Source of the DNA: Amycolatopsis sp. WQ 127309
Lineage (GTDB): Bacteria; Actinomycetota; Actinomycetes; Mycobacteriales; Pseudonocardiaceae
Direction: 5' to 3'
Length of the DNA: 64,000 bases
Assembly (NCBI RefSeq): GCF_023023025.1
Contig: NZ_CP095481.1
Location: forward strand, 6,833,001-6,897,000
Position numbers and translations under genes: made by a program. This document shows positions 1-9,140 of this stretch, in pieces. Within the stretch, counting starts at the first letter, position 1; each line of letters begins with the position of its first letter. Below the pieces are notes generated by a model. That model was not told the origin of the DNA and made no database searches. It saw nothing but the letters and a program-made list of their open reading frames with translations.

Positions 1-1
1 C

Positions 2-1528
2 ACGCAGCACTGCACCGTCACGCTCGCCGACGCCTTCCGCTCCAACGCCGCCGACGGCACCTCGCAGTTCTACCAAGGCACCCTCACACCGCCGAAGGCG
101 TGTGCCGGGCCGTGGGCGAAGGTCGTCATGGACCAGACCGTCACCGTCAGCGGGCGGCAGTACGACCGGATCGGCGACCTGAAGATCGGCGACGCCGAGG
201 TCTGGTGGGGGACCACCGAAGAACCCAGCGGCGAGGGCAACCGGCCGATCACCTACCACTTCGACAAGGACCTCACGCCGTACGCAGCGCTGCTGCGCAC
301 CCCGCAGCCCTTCCGCGGCGGCATCGAGAACTTCACCTCCGACGTCTACACCGGCGTCTACGCCCAGACCGTGACACTCACCTACTACCGCGCCGACCGG
401 TTGCACCCGGCTCCCGACGTCGCCGACCACGTCGCCGGGATGGGCCACGCCGACGCGACCCCCGCGGCGCCGACCGTCCACTTCACGGCGAAGGACCTGC
501 CGCGCAACATCACCCGTGCGCAGCTCGAGGTGACGCTCGAAGGTCACGCCTGCGACGAGCAGTGGTTCGACGACGTCCCGGACGAGGTCTCGGCGAAGTA
601 CCCGGCCGCCGGGATGTGCGGCCACGGGCCCTACCGCGAGGCGAACTTCGCGATCGACGGGACGGCCGCCGGCTCGGCGTTCACCTTCCCGCACATCTAC
701 TCCGGTGGCATCGTCCCGCAGCTGTGGCGGCCGATCGTGGCGATCGACACGTTCAGCCTGCACGCCGAGACGTACGACGTGACGCCGTTCGTGGGCAAGC
801 TCGTCGACGGCGGCGCGCACGACCTGTCGTTCACCGTGCCGGACATCGGCGGCGAGTGGACGGTCGTGCCCACCCTGCTGCTCTACACCGACGACCACGC
901 CGCGCGGACGTCCGGCGCGCTCACCCAGGACGACGTCGCGGCGGCGCCGGTCCGGCAGACGACGGTGAAGGACATCGCCGGCGGCGTCAACGCGACGGTC
1001 ACGGCGAAGCGCCACGACGTCACCGCGGGCTACGTCGACACGTCGGCGGGGCGCGTCTACACCCGCGTCGAGCGCACCCGTGACTACCGCAACAGCGACG
1101 ACGTCACCGGCGGCGGCTTCACCCAGCACGTCGTCCAGGCCGACGCGGGCCAGCAGACCTCGACGTCCACTGTGGACGGCCGGGTGCGGACGGCGGACCG
1201 GCACACCTGGTCCTACCCGCTGACCACCGACGCCACCGCGAACATCACCGACGACCAGAACCTGCGGATCTCCGGCGCCGCCGAGATGACCAAGATCCTC
1301 GGCGACCTGACCGGCGACGGCCGGTCGTGGCGCCCGGTGCGGGCGTCGCGGGAGTGGCTGTCCGCGTCCGGCGTGCTGGCGCGCACGAACGGCGTCAACA
1401 CCGAAGCGGACGGGAAGTCGCGGACGCTCTACACCGGGGCCGACGACGCGGGCCGGCCGTACCTCCACTACATCGCGAGTGAGCACGGGCTGATCACCGA
1501 AAACCGGGAGCTACCGCCGCGAAGGTGA
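2..1528 (+). CDS. PNGase A-like peptide-N-glycosidase, 5' partial
   Basis: The reading frame is open from base 2, so the N-terminus lies outside the window; the visible part is about 508 residues. The sequence resembles peptide-N4-(N-acetyl-beta-glucosaminyl)asparagine amidase A. Family-type blocks are a stretch around RTPQPFRGGIENF followed by YTGVYAQTVTLTYY, and later GPYREANFAIDG, then GGIVPQLWRPI. Known members remove N-glycans from glycoproteins and are usually secreted; a signal peptide cannot be checked here. The gene ends about 50 bases before a P450 on the same strand. The family call is good. The substrate in this bacterium is not known. Confidence 0.8.
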   Translation, partial: TQHCTVTLADAFRSNAADGTSQFYQGTLTPPKACAGPWAKVVMDQTVTVSGRQYDRIGDLKIGDAEVWWGTTEEPSGEGNRPITYHFDKDLTPYAALLRTPQPFRGGIENFTSDVYTGVYAQTVTLTYYRADRLHPAPDVADHVAGMGHADATPAAPTVHFTAKDLPRNITRAQLEVTLEGHACDEQWFDDVPDEVSAKYPAAGMCGHGPYREANFAIDGTAAGSAFTFPHIYSGGIVPQLWRPIVAIDTFSLHAETYDVTPFVGKLVDGGAHDLSFTVPDIGGEWTVVPTLLLYTDDHAARTSGALTQDDVAAAPVRQTTVKDIAGGVNATVTAKRHDVTAGYVDTSAGRVYTRVERTRDYRNSDDVTGGGFTQHVVQADAGQQTSTSTVDGRVRTADRHTWSYPLTTDATANITDDQNLRISGAAEMTKILGDLTGDGRSWRPVRASREWLSASGVLARTNGVNTEADGKSRTLYTGADDAGRPYLHYIASEHGLITENRELPPRR

Positions 1529-1581
1529 ACCCCGTCTCGCTGCCGCTCACCCGATCGGGCTAGTGGGGTACTGTCGGAGAC

Positions 1582-2859
1582 ATGGGGAGTCTCCGCTCAC
1601 GGGTCCTGGGCTGGGTCGGCCGACGCTACCTCGCGCGGCAGTCGAAAAAGGGCTTCGACCTCGAGAAGATGTCGTCCTTCCTGCCGGATTCGGCGCTGCT
1701 GCCGCTCAAGCGCGAGGGTCTCGACCCGGTCGCCGAGCTGGCCGCGACCCGGGCCGAGGCCCCGATCAGCAAGCTCGACCTGCCGTTCGGGATGAACGCC
1801 TGGCTGGTCACGGGGTACGACGAGGCGAAGGCCGTCCTCGGCAAGGTGACCGGGTTCTCCAGCGACTTCACCAACCTGGTGGGCAGCGCCGGGGTGACCG
1901 AGGACCAGAACCCGGGCGGCCTCGGGTTCGCGGACCCGCCGGTGCACACCCGGCTGCGCAAGCTGCTCACGCCCGAGTTCACCATGCGCCGGCTGGGCAG
2001 GCTGACCCCGCGCATCGACGAGATCGTCGCCGAGCAGCTCGACGCGATGGCCGCCACCGACGGCCCGGTCGACCTGTGGCAGGCGTTCGCGCTGCCGATC
2101 CCGTCGCTCACCATCTGCGAGCTGCTCGGCGTGTCCTACGAGGACCGCGAGGACTTCCAGCGGCTGAGCACCGCCCGTTTCGACCTCTTCGGCGGCGCCA
2201 GCGCGTCGCTCGGCGCGATGACGGAGTCGCTGACCTACCTGCTCGACATCGTGAAGAAGCAGCGCGAAGAGCCCGGCGACGGCCTGCTCGGCATGCTGAT
2301 CAAGGAGCACGGCGACGAGATCTCCGACCGCGAGCTGGCCGGCCTCGCCGACGGCGTGCTCACCGGCGGCCTGGAGACCACGGCGAGCATGCTCGCCCTC
2401 GGTGCGCTGGTGCTGCTGCGCGACGAGAAGGCGTTCGACGCCGTCCGCGGCGACGACGAGTCCGTGCACCGTTTCGTCGAGGAGCTGCTGCGCTACCTGA
2501 CGGTCGTCCAGATGGCGTTCCCGCGGTTCGCCAAGCAGGACATGGAGATCGGCGGCGTCCACATCGCCGAGGGCGACATCGTGCTGGTGTCGCTGTCGGT
2601 CGCGGACCGCGACCCGAAGCTGGGCCCGGACATGGAGAAGTTCGACGCCACCCGCGAGCCGACGTCGCACCTGGCGTTCAGCTACGGCATCCACCGCTGC
2701 ATCGGCGCCGAGCTGGCCAGGATGGAGCTGCGCACGGCGTACCCCGCACTGGTGCGCCGGTTCCCGAACCTGCGCCTGGCCGTGCCGGCCGAGGAGCTGG
2801 CGTTCCGCAAGGTGTCCATTGTGTACGGCCTGGACGAACTCCCGGTCCTGGTCGACTGA
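1582..2859 (+). CDS. Cytochrome P450
   Basis: A 425-residue bacterial P450. The I-helix oxygen-binding segment GGLETTAS sits near residue 262 (the usual acidic-Thr-Thr triad). The ExxR motif (ELLR) is near residue 300. The heme-ligand loop FSYGIHRCIG, with the axial Cys, is near residue 366. These are all the hallmarks of an active heme monooxygenase of normal length. It starts at ATG 1582. No ferredoxin or ferredoxin reductase lies next to it, so electrons must come from elsewhere. The substrate cannot be read from the sequence. Confidence 0.95.
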   Translation: MGSLRSRVLGWVGRRYLARQSKKGFDLEKMSSFLPDSALLPLKREGLDPVAELAATRAEAPISKLDLPFGMNAWLVTGYDEAKAVLGKVTGFSSDFTNLVGSAGVTEDQNPGGLGFADPPVHTRLRKLLTPEFTMRRLGRLTPRIDEIVAEQLDAMAATDGPVDLWQAFALPIPSLTICELLGVSYEDREDFQRLSTARFDLFGGASASLGAMTESLTYLLDIVKKQREEPGDGLLGMLIKEHGDEISDRELAGLADGVLTGGLETTASMLALGALVLLRDEKAFDAVRGDDESVHRFVEELLRYLTVVQMAFPRFAKQDMEIGGVHIAEGDIVLVSLSVADRDPKLGPDMEKFDATREPTSHLAFSYGIHRCIGAELARMELRTAYPALVRRFPNLRLAVPAEELAFRKVSIVYGLDELPVLVD

Positions 2860-3326
2860 CGCGGTCCGGCCGTCCTTTGTGGATCGCGCCGGTCGCCGCG
2901 TCAGGTCCAGTTGCCCTAACCCGATCGTCGTGGTGAGGCGGTTGCGGGGAGCGACCGTGGCCGGCGAGTCGAAGCCGAAGTCGTGGAACGCGCGGCCCGA
3001 CAGCACAGCGGCGACGTCCGGCAAGTCGGAAGGCGCGGTGACCGGTCATGGCGGAAACGATCGAGGGTCCCGCACCGCCCGCCCAGATCACGAACCCGAG
3101 AGCGCTTCGCTGCACTGCACTGCGCGGAGCGATCAGGTCATGGCGCACGGTCAGGTCGCCGCGGAGGCCTGGTCGCGCGACACCATGCAGAGCGATCCGC
3201 GAACCCGGAGAAACCTCGCCTCCGTAAGAGCATCGGCCCCGCTCGGCCTCGCCCACCCGAGCAAGGCGCGCGTCGCGATCCCCACGACGGCCTGCCCCCG
3301 GGGTGGCAGGGGGCCGACAGGACCCG
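2860..3326. other. Intergenic region between convergent P450 and AlkB genes
   Basis: No convincing gene on either strand. Near the AlkB end a hairpin with stem CCTGCC/GGCAGG (3291-3296 and 3305-3310) and a C/G-rich loop could terminate transcription of the two convergent genes. It has no U-tract, so this is only a candidate. Confidence 0.4.
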
Positions 3327-3953
3327 TCAGTTCACCCCGCGCGGCCGGAACTGCACGCTGATCCGCGGGCCGACCGGCTTGGCCGTCTTCGGGATCGAGT
3401 GCTCCCACGTGCGCTGGCAGCTGCCGCCCATCACCAGGAGGTCGCCGTGGCCCAGTGGGCGGGCCAGGGTCTTGCCGCCGCCTCCGCGTGGGCGTAGTGC
3501 CAGGGTGCGGGCCGCGCCGACCGAGAGGATTGCGATCATCGTGTCCTCGCGGGCGCCGCGGCCGATGCGGTCGCCGTGCCACGCCACGCTGTCCCGGCCG
3601 TCGCGGTAGTAACACAAGCCCGACGTGCGGAACGGCTCCCGCAGCTCGCGCAGGTAGTGCTTGCTCAGTGCGTCCCGCGCCGCGGTGAGCGCGGGGTGGG
3701 GGAGCGGCACGTTCTCGCGGTAGTAGCTCAGCAGCCGCGGCACGGCGACGACCCGGTCGTACATCTTGCGCTTCTCGGCCTGCCACGGCACGCCTTCGAC
3801 GAGCGCGGCGAAGAGCTCGTCGGCACCCTCGAGCCAGCCGGGCTGGATGTCCACCCACGCGCCCGCCCCGAGGTCGGTCCGCTCCGGGGCGAGCGGGCGC
3901 AGCGAAATCGAGCCCTGGGTGCCGAACAGTGAAGACTGGAGACCCGGGTTCAT
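3327..3953 (-). CDS. AlkB-like Fe(II)/2-oxoglutarate dioxygenase
   Basis: A 208-residue protein of the AlkB family, which oxidatively removes alkyl groups from nucleic acid bases using Fe(II), oxygen and 2-oxoglutarate. The HxD iron ligand motif is WHGDRIG. The distal His is in QRTWEHSIPKT, and the 2-oxoglutarate-binding Arg lies in the C-terminal RISVQFR. Length is normal for the compact bacterial members. It starts at ATG 3953 and stands alone, convergent with the P450. The family call is secure; whether the substrate is DNA, RNA or tRNA is unknown. Confidence 0.9.
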   Translation of the reverse strand: MNPGLQSSLFGTQGSISLRPLAPERTDLGAGAWVDIQPGWLEGADELFAALVEGVPWQAEKRKMYDRVVAVPRLLSYYRENVPLPHPALTAARDALSKHYLRELREPFRTSGLCYYRDGRDSVAWHGDRIGRGAREDTMIAILSVGAARTLALRPRGGGGKTLARPLGHGDLLVMGGSCQRTWEHSIPKTAKPVGPRISVQFRPRGVN

Positions 3954-3996
3954 GACCTCACCTTACACCAAGATCGAACACCTGTTCTAGTGAATC

Positions 3997-4572
3997 TCAG
4001 TGCGCGACGTCGTAGACGAGCTTCTGGACGCCGTTGCCGTAGGCCTCGCTGCTGACCAGCTTCAGGTTCTGCTTGTCCTTGTCGGTCCCGCTGAACAGCC
4101 GCTTGCCCGCGCCGAGCAGGACCGGGAACACCAGCAGGTGGTAGCGGTCGATCAGGCCGGCGTCGGCCAGCGCCTGGTTCAGCGCGGCGCTGCCGTTGAC
4201 GATGATCGGCCCGCCCTCGGTCTCCTTGAGCGCGGCGACGTCGGCCAGCGAGCGGAGGATGGTCGTCTCGCCCCAGTTCGTCACCAGGTCGGACTCCTGC
4301 AGCGTGGTCGACACGACGTACTTCGGCATCGCGTTGTAGCCGGCGAACTCGACGGTCATCCCCGGCCACACCGGCGCGAACGCCTGGTAGCTGACCCGGC
4401 CCAGCAGCAGGGCGGTGGCCTCCTCCTGCTCGCTGCCCTTGATCTCGTAGGCGGCGGGGTCGAACTCGACGTCCTTGAAGGTCCAGCCCGAGTTGCGGTA
4501 GCCCGGCTCGCCGCCGGGTCCTTCGACGACGCCGTCGAGCGAGACGAACGAGGTGGAGATCAGGGTGCGCAT
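3997..4572 (-). CDS. Dihydrofolate reductase-like (RibD C-terminal domain) protein
   Basis: A 191-residue protein of the RibD_C/DHFR-like fold, starting MRTLISTSFVSLDGV and carrying the typical ALLLGRVSYQAF and GPIIVNGSAALNQAL blocks around the NADPH site. The reading frame is open far upstream, but the start is set at 4572 because GAGGAG lies 6 bases before that ATG and the homologous region begins there. Members are stand-alone NADPH-dependent reductases of mostly unknown substrate. It is divergent from the secreted protein at 4789. Confidence 0.85.
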   Translation of the reverse strand: MRTLISTSFVSLDGVVEGPGGEPGYRNSGWTFKDVEFDPAAYEIKGSEQEEATALLLGRVSYQAFAPVWPGMTVEFAGYNAMPKYVVSTTLQESDLVTNWGETTILRSLADVAALKETEGGPIIVNGSAALNQALADAGLIDRYHLLVFPVLLGAGKRLFSGTDKDKQNLKLVSSEAYGNGVQKLVYDVAH

Positions 4573-4788
4573 GTGGTGCTCCTCAGTGTGCCGATCTTGC
4601 TTCTGCCAGTGTGTCGAACGGCGGACGCCGGATTCGACAAGGCGCGCCCGAAACTTCCGACGCACCCTTCCCGGCGGAAGTGGGTCTTGTCCGCGGGCCG
4701 CCCCGGCTCGTACAGTCTTCCCCAGCCGGGCAAAGGTCTGAACCTGTGACCGGTCACCGCCGCCTCTCGTCACACAGGAGGTTGGACG

Positions 4789-5391
4789 GTGCGCAGACTT
4801 CGCGGTGCGGGAGTGCTCGTGACGGTCGCGGCGGGGCTGGCGGTGCTCGCCCCGACGGCGGAAGCCCAGGTCGGCGGCGGTACGTGGACCTCGGACTCGC
4901 CGGGCTACAAGACGCAGAACGTCGGCTGCGGCTCGACGTCCGGGCTCACCTTCAAGCTCACCTGCTCCAGCAGCAGCGGTGAGCAGCGGGCGGAACGCCG
5001 TTACGACACCTACACGGGCGGCACCCACCAGTTCGAGGGCTCCTTCAAGATCACCAGCATGACCGGCACCCGGATCAGTCTCAAGCAGACCTTCCGGGAC
5101 GGCTCGGACTCCGGGCCGTACTTCCTGCTGGCGGTCGAGAAGGGCGGCCGGATGTACGCCGTGGAGGGCGGGGCGACGCTGGGCAGCGGCGCGACCGTCG
5201 GCACGTCGGTGAAGGTCAACACGATCAACCAGGTGGGCAGCTCGCACAAGGTGTACCTGAACGGCTCGCTGAAGCAGACGATCTCGAGCCCGAGCGGCAG
5301 CTACTACGACAAGTTCGGCAGCTACCGGACCTCGAGCGGCGCGGGCCCGATCACGGTGACGTGGAGCGGCGTCAAGTTCTGGCACAAGTAG
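4789..5391 (+). CDS. Small secreted beta-rich (jelly-roll-like) protein
   Basis: A 200-residue protein starting at GTG 4789, behind a strong AGGAGG ribosome site. An N-terminal signal peptide (Arg-rich start, hydrophobic core, cleavage after about PTAEA) is clear. The mature part is rich in Gly, Ser, Thr and beta-strand patterns, with two Cys near the N-terminus (VGCGSTS, KLTCSS) that may form a disulfide. The pattern resembles concanavalin A-like jelly-roll polysaccharide lyases, but I cannot identify catalytic residues, so an extracellular carbohydrate-binding or lyase role is only a guess. Confidence 0.7.
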   Translation: MRRLRGAGVLVTVAAGLAVLAPTAEAQVGGGTWTSDSPGYKTQNVGCGSTSGLTFKLTCSSSSGEQRAERRYDTYTGGTHQFEGSFKITSMTGTRISLKQTFRDGSDSGPYFLLAVEKGGRMYAVEGGATLGSGATVGTSVKVNTINQVGSSHKVYLNGSLKQTISSPSGSYYDKFGSYRTSSGAGPITVTWSGVKFWHK

Positions 5392-5445
5392 GCGAGGTAG
5401 GGTCTGACCTGCTGTTTTATAGTTGTTGAACGCGTCAGGCCGTCG

Positions 5446-6756
5446 CTAGGCCGTCTCGGGATCTTCAAGCCGTGCCGCCCCGGTGTGGCGCGGTTTGAAG
5501 ATCCCGTCGGCGGCCTTCCGTGCCCGACGATGACTCGACGGGACCAGGTGGGTGTAGATCCGGAGCGTGTAGCCCGGGTCGTGGTGACCGAGGTACTCGG
5601 CCAGTTCCTTGACCGACACTCCGGACGCCAAGGCGATCGAGGCATAGAGGTGCCGCATGCCGTGCATCCCGTCTCGTCGCGGAATGTAGTTGAGCTCCGC
5701 CGCTCGGTAAGCGGGCTTCCAGATGGCGGTGTTGAACTCGGGGCCGCTGATCGCCTCGTAGGCCGCGCGAGCGCCGAACCGGCGGAGGACCTGCGGCTTC
5801 CGGATGAGCAGTCGTGCGGTCTCCGGACGTGCGCCGGGTTCGAGCCAAGGCAAGGTGATCGTGACAGGTTCGAAGTTGTCCAGGTGGGCGTCGATCTCTT
5901 CCAGCACGCCGGCGCCGACCGGCACCACTCGTGTCTTCCCGCCCTTCGGAGGAGCGAATACCGGAACGTTGCCGATCCACCGGATCTGCCGCTGGATGTT
6001 GACCACCATCGCTTCGCGGTCGACATCGTCCGGGCTGAACCCGAAGATCTCCATCTGCCGCAGTCCCAGACCGGCCCCGAGTGGCACGACCACCTGTTGC
6101 GAAGCGGGCAGGGCGAGCTTCACCCGGTGTACCTGGGGCGCCTTCCAAGGAACGATCTTCCGCTGTTCGGGCTTGGGACGTTTGATGCTCTTCGCCTTGC
6201 ACGGATTGCTGCGGATCTTCTGGTCGACCCGCGCGGCTTCGAGGATCGCCGAGACCATGTCGAACAGGACGGCTCGATAGGATGCGGCCAACCCGCGTCC
6301 ACCTTCACTCTTCGGGCGCTCCATCCAGTCGAGCCAGTCACGGATTGTTTCCGTCTTCTCGACGGCTCGCAGCGACTTGTCGCCGAGAGACGGAAAGATG
6401 CCGTTGTCGAGATGGCTCGTGACCGTCTGACGAGTCGATGCGTCTGTCGACTGGCCTTTGCGCCACTCGCGGGTGTAGGCGCGGAACGGTAACTCACCAG
6501 CCTTCGGGTCGACGTACTCGTGCGAGAGCACGTCGTGCTGCATCTTGGTGAGGAACGCCTTTGCGCGGGTCAGCTCCTTGTCGGGAAAAGACTTGGACTT
6601 CTCCTTTCCATCGGGGTCGTAGTACCGGACCTTGTAGCGGTCGCCCTTGCCGAACAGATCCGTCTTCTCCCGAACCGGCCGGCCACTGTCGGTGTAGACG
6701 AGCTTCCCGCCCACCTTCTTCTTACGCCACCACCGGTCCTCCACGTGTCCTTTCAC
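5446..6756 (-). CDS. int: Tyrosine recombinase/integrase of an integrated element
   Basis: A 436-residue site-specific recombinase. The catalytic domain has the first Arg in GLGLRQMEIFGF (near residue 232), the HxxR box in MHGMRHLYAS (near 365) and the nucleophile Tyr in LGHHDPGYTLRIYTHL (near 398). The N-terminal arm- and core-binding region is intact. The start is placed at GTG 6756, because AAGGAG lies just upstream; a longer frame exists but has no such site. An excisionase-like gene lies immediately upstream, the int/xis order of actinomycete integrative elements. No tRNA gene or att repeat could be recognised nearby, so the ends of the element are unknown. Confidence 0.93.
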   Translation of the reverse strand: MKGHVEDRWWRKKKVGGKLVYTDSGRPVREKTDLFGKGDRYKVRYYDPDGKEKSKSFPDKELTRAKAFLTKMQHDVLSHEYVDPKAGELPFRAYTREWRKGQSTDASTRQTVTSHLDNGIFPSLGDKSLRAVEKTETIRDWLDWMERPKSEGGRGLAASYRAVLFDMVSAILEAARVDQKIRSNPCKAKSIKRPKPEQRKIVPWKAPQVHRVKLALPASQQVVVPLGAGLGLRQMEIFGFSPDDVDREAMVVNIQRQIRWIGNVPVFAPPKGGKTRVVPVGAGVLEEIDAHLDNFEPVTITLPWLEPGARPETARLLIRKPQVLRRFGARAAYEAISGPEFNTAIWKPAYRAAELNYIPRRDGMHGMRHLYASIALASGVSVKELAEYLGHHDPGYTLRIYTHLVPSSHRRARKAADGIFKPRHTGAARLEDPETA

Positions 6757-6869
6757 GCGGCTCTCCTTCCTCCTGCCAAGCCGAACCACCTCGGTGCGGC
6801 GTGAACAGCCCTGGTGCCCCCGTAGAAGCCGTTCGCGGGGGCACCAGGGCTGTTCACGCACGGCGGATG

Positions 6870-7070
6870 TCAGGCCGCTTCAAGGCTTGCCAGCCAGGCC
6901 CGGACGGCTGCCGGGGCGTAGCGGACGTGCTTGCCAAGCCGCACCCACGGCGGGCCATGTCCGGTGAGCCGCCAGTGCTTGAGCGTCTTCTCCGAGATCC
7001 CGAGGAACGCCCCCAGTTCGTCCGGCCCCCAGAGCCCTTCCAGCTCCACTACACGGATTCGCGCGGCCAT
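6870..7070 (-). CDS. xis: Excisionase-like MerR-type helix-turn-helix protein
   Basis: A 66-residue protein with a single winged helix-turn-helix (DELGAFLGISEKTLKHWR) followed by the typical PPWVRLGKHVRYAPAAVRAWL wing. This is the standard small DNA-binding/excisionase protein next to actinomycete integrases, where it bends att-site DNA and helps direct excision. It is 113 bases upstream of the integrase and on the same strand, so the two are probably co-transcribed. Confidence 0.85.
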   Translation of the reverse strand: MAARIRVVELEGLWGPDELGAFLGISEKTLKHWRLTGHGPPWVRLGKHVRYAPAAVRAWLASLEAA

Positions 7071-7139
7071 CGCTGTGCCCTCCCTTCCCGGTGGGTCAGG
7101 CGGCCTCCGCGGCCGTGATCGCAGTTGCCGAGAGTTTTG

Positions 7140-7312
7140 AACCTGGTAGACCGGCGGCGGCGAGCATTGCCCGGAAGTACCCCCGCCTGCCATGCGATGC
7201 GCTTTGAGATTGCGCGTATGACGAGCTGGTCTCGTGGCGTGCAGCGGACGTCGCCGGGTCTCCAGGTCCTGCTGGTCTCGGTGGAGGCCCGGCCGTAGAA
7301 CGCGAATCGCAT
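7140..7312 (-). pseudogene. Decayed serine recombinase N-terminus
   Basis: The frame starting at ATG 7312 opens with MRFAFYGRASTE. This is the hallmark N-terminus of large serine recombinases/resolvases (YGRxSTE, where Ser is the nucleophile). Beyond about 20 residues it no longer resembles the family and no downstream catalytic or zinc-ribbon region is present. This is a truncated relic next to the functional-looking integrase, a sign of repeated recombinase turnover. No other function is claimed. Confidence 0.5.
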
Positions 7313-7838
7313 CAGGCCGCCACCTGACCCGAAGCGGGACGGCAGCTGGTCCCGTACTCACGGTCTGCGCTGAGCAGCAGACGAAGCAACGCGCCGGCAG
7401 ACCCGGAAGACAGTGCGAGCGGGCGCGTCAGTACCTCGATGGGGGGCGGGCTGTCGTCCTGCCGACGTCGCAGCGGGCGGCTGTCGGCGGAGTCGTGCCT
7501 TGCCGGTGGCCGAGACTGGCTCCGGTGCTGCGAAGAGTTCGTCATGTCCTGCCCCTGACTGCCTGATCGATATACGGGTCGTCCACGACACCGTCGTGGA
7601 CGCCAAGAGAGCAAGTGCCCGTCTGGGTCGTTTTGAACAGTGCCTCGATAGCAACTCCGTCTATTCGGCCATCAGGCGACATGGCGACGCCATATCGTTA
7701 CCTTTGCGGGAAGTCGCTGAGAACTTTCAATGCCTCTGTGTCAACAAAATAATGGACGGTCGACTCTATTGCGGATATCGGCATTGGGTAATCTGCGTCG
7801 ACGTATGCACGGTGGTCAACGACTTCATGTAGTGTGAG

Positions 7839-8321
7839 ATGGTGGCCGGCGAGGCCATCCCGTTCAGTCTGGATGGTGTGTCGTACGAGATCGACCTGTC
7901 CGAGGAGAACGCCGCCGCACTGCGTGAGGAACTCGCCGCATATGTCGCGTCCGGCCGCCGGATCGGCGGCCGGAAGGTTCGAAGCTCCATCGACCGGCCG
8001 AAAGTCACGAGTACGGCGGATGACCGGGACCGGTCACGCGCCATCCGGGCCTGGGCTGAAGAGCACGGCTGCGAAGTCGCCGACCGCGGTCGGATCTCAT
8101 CGGGGGTCATCGCTGCCTTTGACGAGGCGCAGCAGAACGCTGCGCAGCCTTTGACAGTTGTACGACGGCGAAATAGCGCGCAGAAGGCGGTCAGCACTCA
8201 AAGTAGCCACAGGCAGTTGTGTGCTTGCAGTGCGGCAGCAACGTGTCGGCTCCAGCGGCCGTGCGCTGGTCGGAGACGAAACGCCGTATGCAGGTCCCTC
8301 TGTGCTGGCGAGGTGAACTGA
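7839..8321 (+). CDS. lsr2: Lsr2-like nucleoid protein, altered at both ends
   Basis: Residues about 8-93 match Lsr2, the actinobacterial H-NS-like xenogeneic silencer. The oligomerisation segment FSLDGVSYEIDLSEENAAAL and the C-terminal DNA-binding part RAIRAWAEEHGCEVADRGRI are both present, including the RGR that enters the AT-rich minor groove. The protein lacks the usual first beta-strand. The same frame upstream reads CTVVNDFM, then TAG (7830-7832), then this gene, so a nonsense mutation may have cut off the true N-terminus. After VIAAFDEAQQ, where Lsr2 normally stops, about 53 unrelated residues follow. It may be a weakened or dead accessory Lsr2. Confidence 0.65.
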   Translation: MVAGEAIPFSLDGVSYEIDLSEENAAALREELAAYVASGRRIGGRKVRSSIDRPKVTSTADDRDRSRAIRAWAEEHGCEVADRGRISSGVIAAFDEAQQNAAQPLTVVRRRNSAQKAVSTQSSHRQLCACSAAATCRLQRPCAGRRRNAVCRSLCAGEVN

Positions 8322-8939
8322 AGAAAGACTGCTGGGTCACCGAGTCCTGGTCGTGCTGAAATAGCTACCGTTGTAGGGCAGGATACCGTCGCTCAGTTCT
8401 TCCGTGTCAGGGAAGTGGCAAAACCTGACTTGACCAGGCTAAACGCGCGCCACTGCAGGTCGCGGGCTTCTATTGCTCCTCGGTGGGGCAGCTTTGGCGC
8501 AGTTGCCTCAGGTTGTGGTCGCCGACGTATCGCCAGGTTCCGCACGGCTGGGCCCAAAGATGGTCCGCCTAACCGTATAACGAGATAGACAGCAAGTGCC
8601 TGGTTCCGGCGGCGTCTACTACGTCTGCCGCGAGACGATCTACAGGCAGCGGCTCTTCAGGCTGACGAGTCTTTATCGTCCGAGGCGTTCCCGGTCCCGG
8701 TCGTCATCACCCTGCCGACTCCGGACGTGGGGACCAGCTGCGCGAGGTTCTTGCGTCGATTAGGTCAATTGGCTTCCGGCTCCGTCGGCCAGGGCCGCCA
8801 AGTTTCTCGGCGTCGAGTGGACGTGTTGCTGAGCAAGTGAGGACCGGCGCGAAACAGTTTGTCCGTCTCGTAGACGCATACAATCACGCTTCGTAGTCGG
8901 TAGAGTGCGTTGAGGGTTTGACGGTGTTCGGAGGTGGGT
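8322..8939. other. Gene-poor stretch
   Basis: No convincing coding sequence on either strand. Base composition is more AT-rich than the flanks, and short open frames are broken by stops in all directions. Probably degenerate element DNA. Confidence 0.4.
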
Positions 8940-9140
8940 GTGCGCGGGTGGTTGTGGGTGTCGCTCGTGGCGTCGGGAGTGGTCCTGGCCGCAGCAGCGG
9001 GCCTGGTGTTGTGGTCGGCGGAGCGTGCGCTGTGGCCGGCGCCGGAGGTTGTCACCTCGTCCCGTGGCGGGTTGTCGTTGTGCCCTTACGAAAGTGCGGG
9101 GCAGCTGGTGCGCCGGCGAGTACGTGCGTCGCACGATTAG
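8940..9140 (+). CDS. Small putative single-pass membrane protein
   Basis: A 66-residue frame starting at GTG 8940, preceded by GGAGGTG. Residues about 5-27 form a hydrophobic segment (LWVSLVASGVVLAAAAGLVL) that would span the membrane, followed by a short polar tail. Third codon positions are mostly G or C, as in real genes of this genome. It overlaps the relic on the other strand at its 3' end. No family is recognised, and it could itself be a truncated remnant. Confidence 0.35.
   Translation: MRGWLWVSLVASGVVLAAAAGLVLWSAERALWPAPEVVTSSRGGLSLCPYESAGQLVRRRVRASHD

Noticed and set aside
1597..3024. Long open frame on the minus strand opposite the P450
   Set aside because: Antisense shadow of a high-GC gene; Arg/Gln/Val-rich text with no family motifs, while the plus strand has all P450 signatures.
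5392..5445. Attachment site or tRNA next to the integrase
   Set aside because: No tRNA cloverleaf sequence is present and no matching direct repeat could be found by eye.
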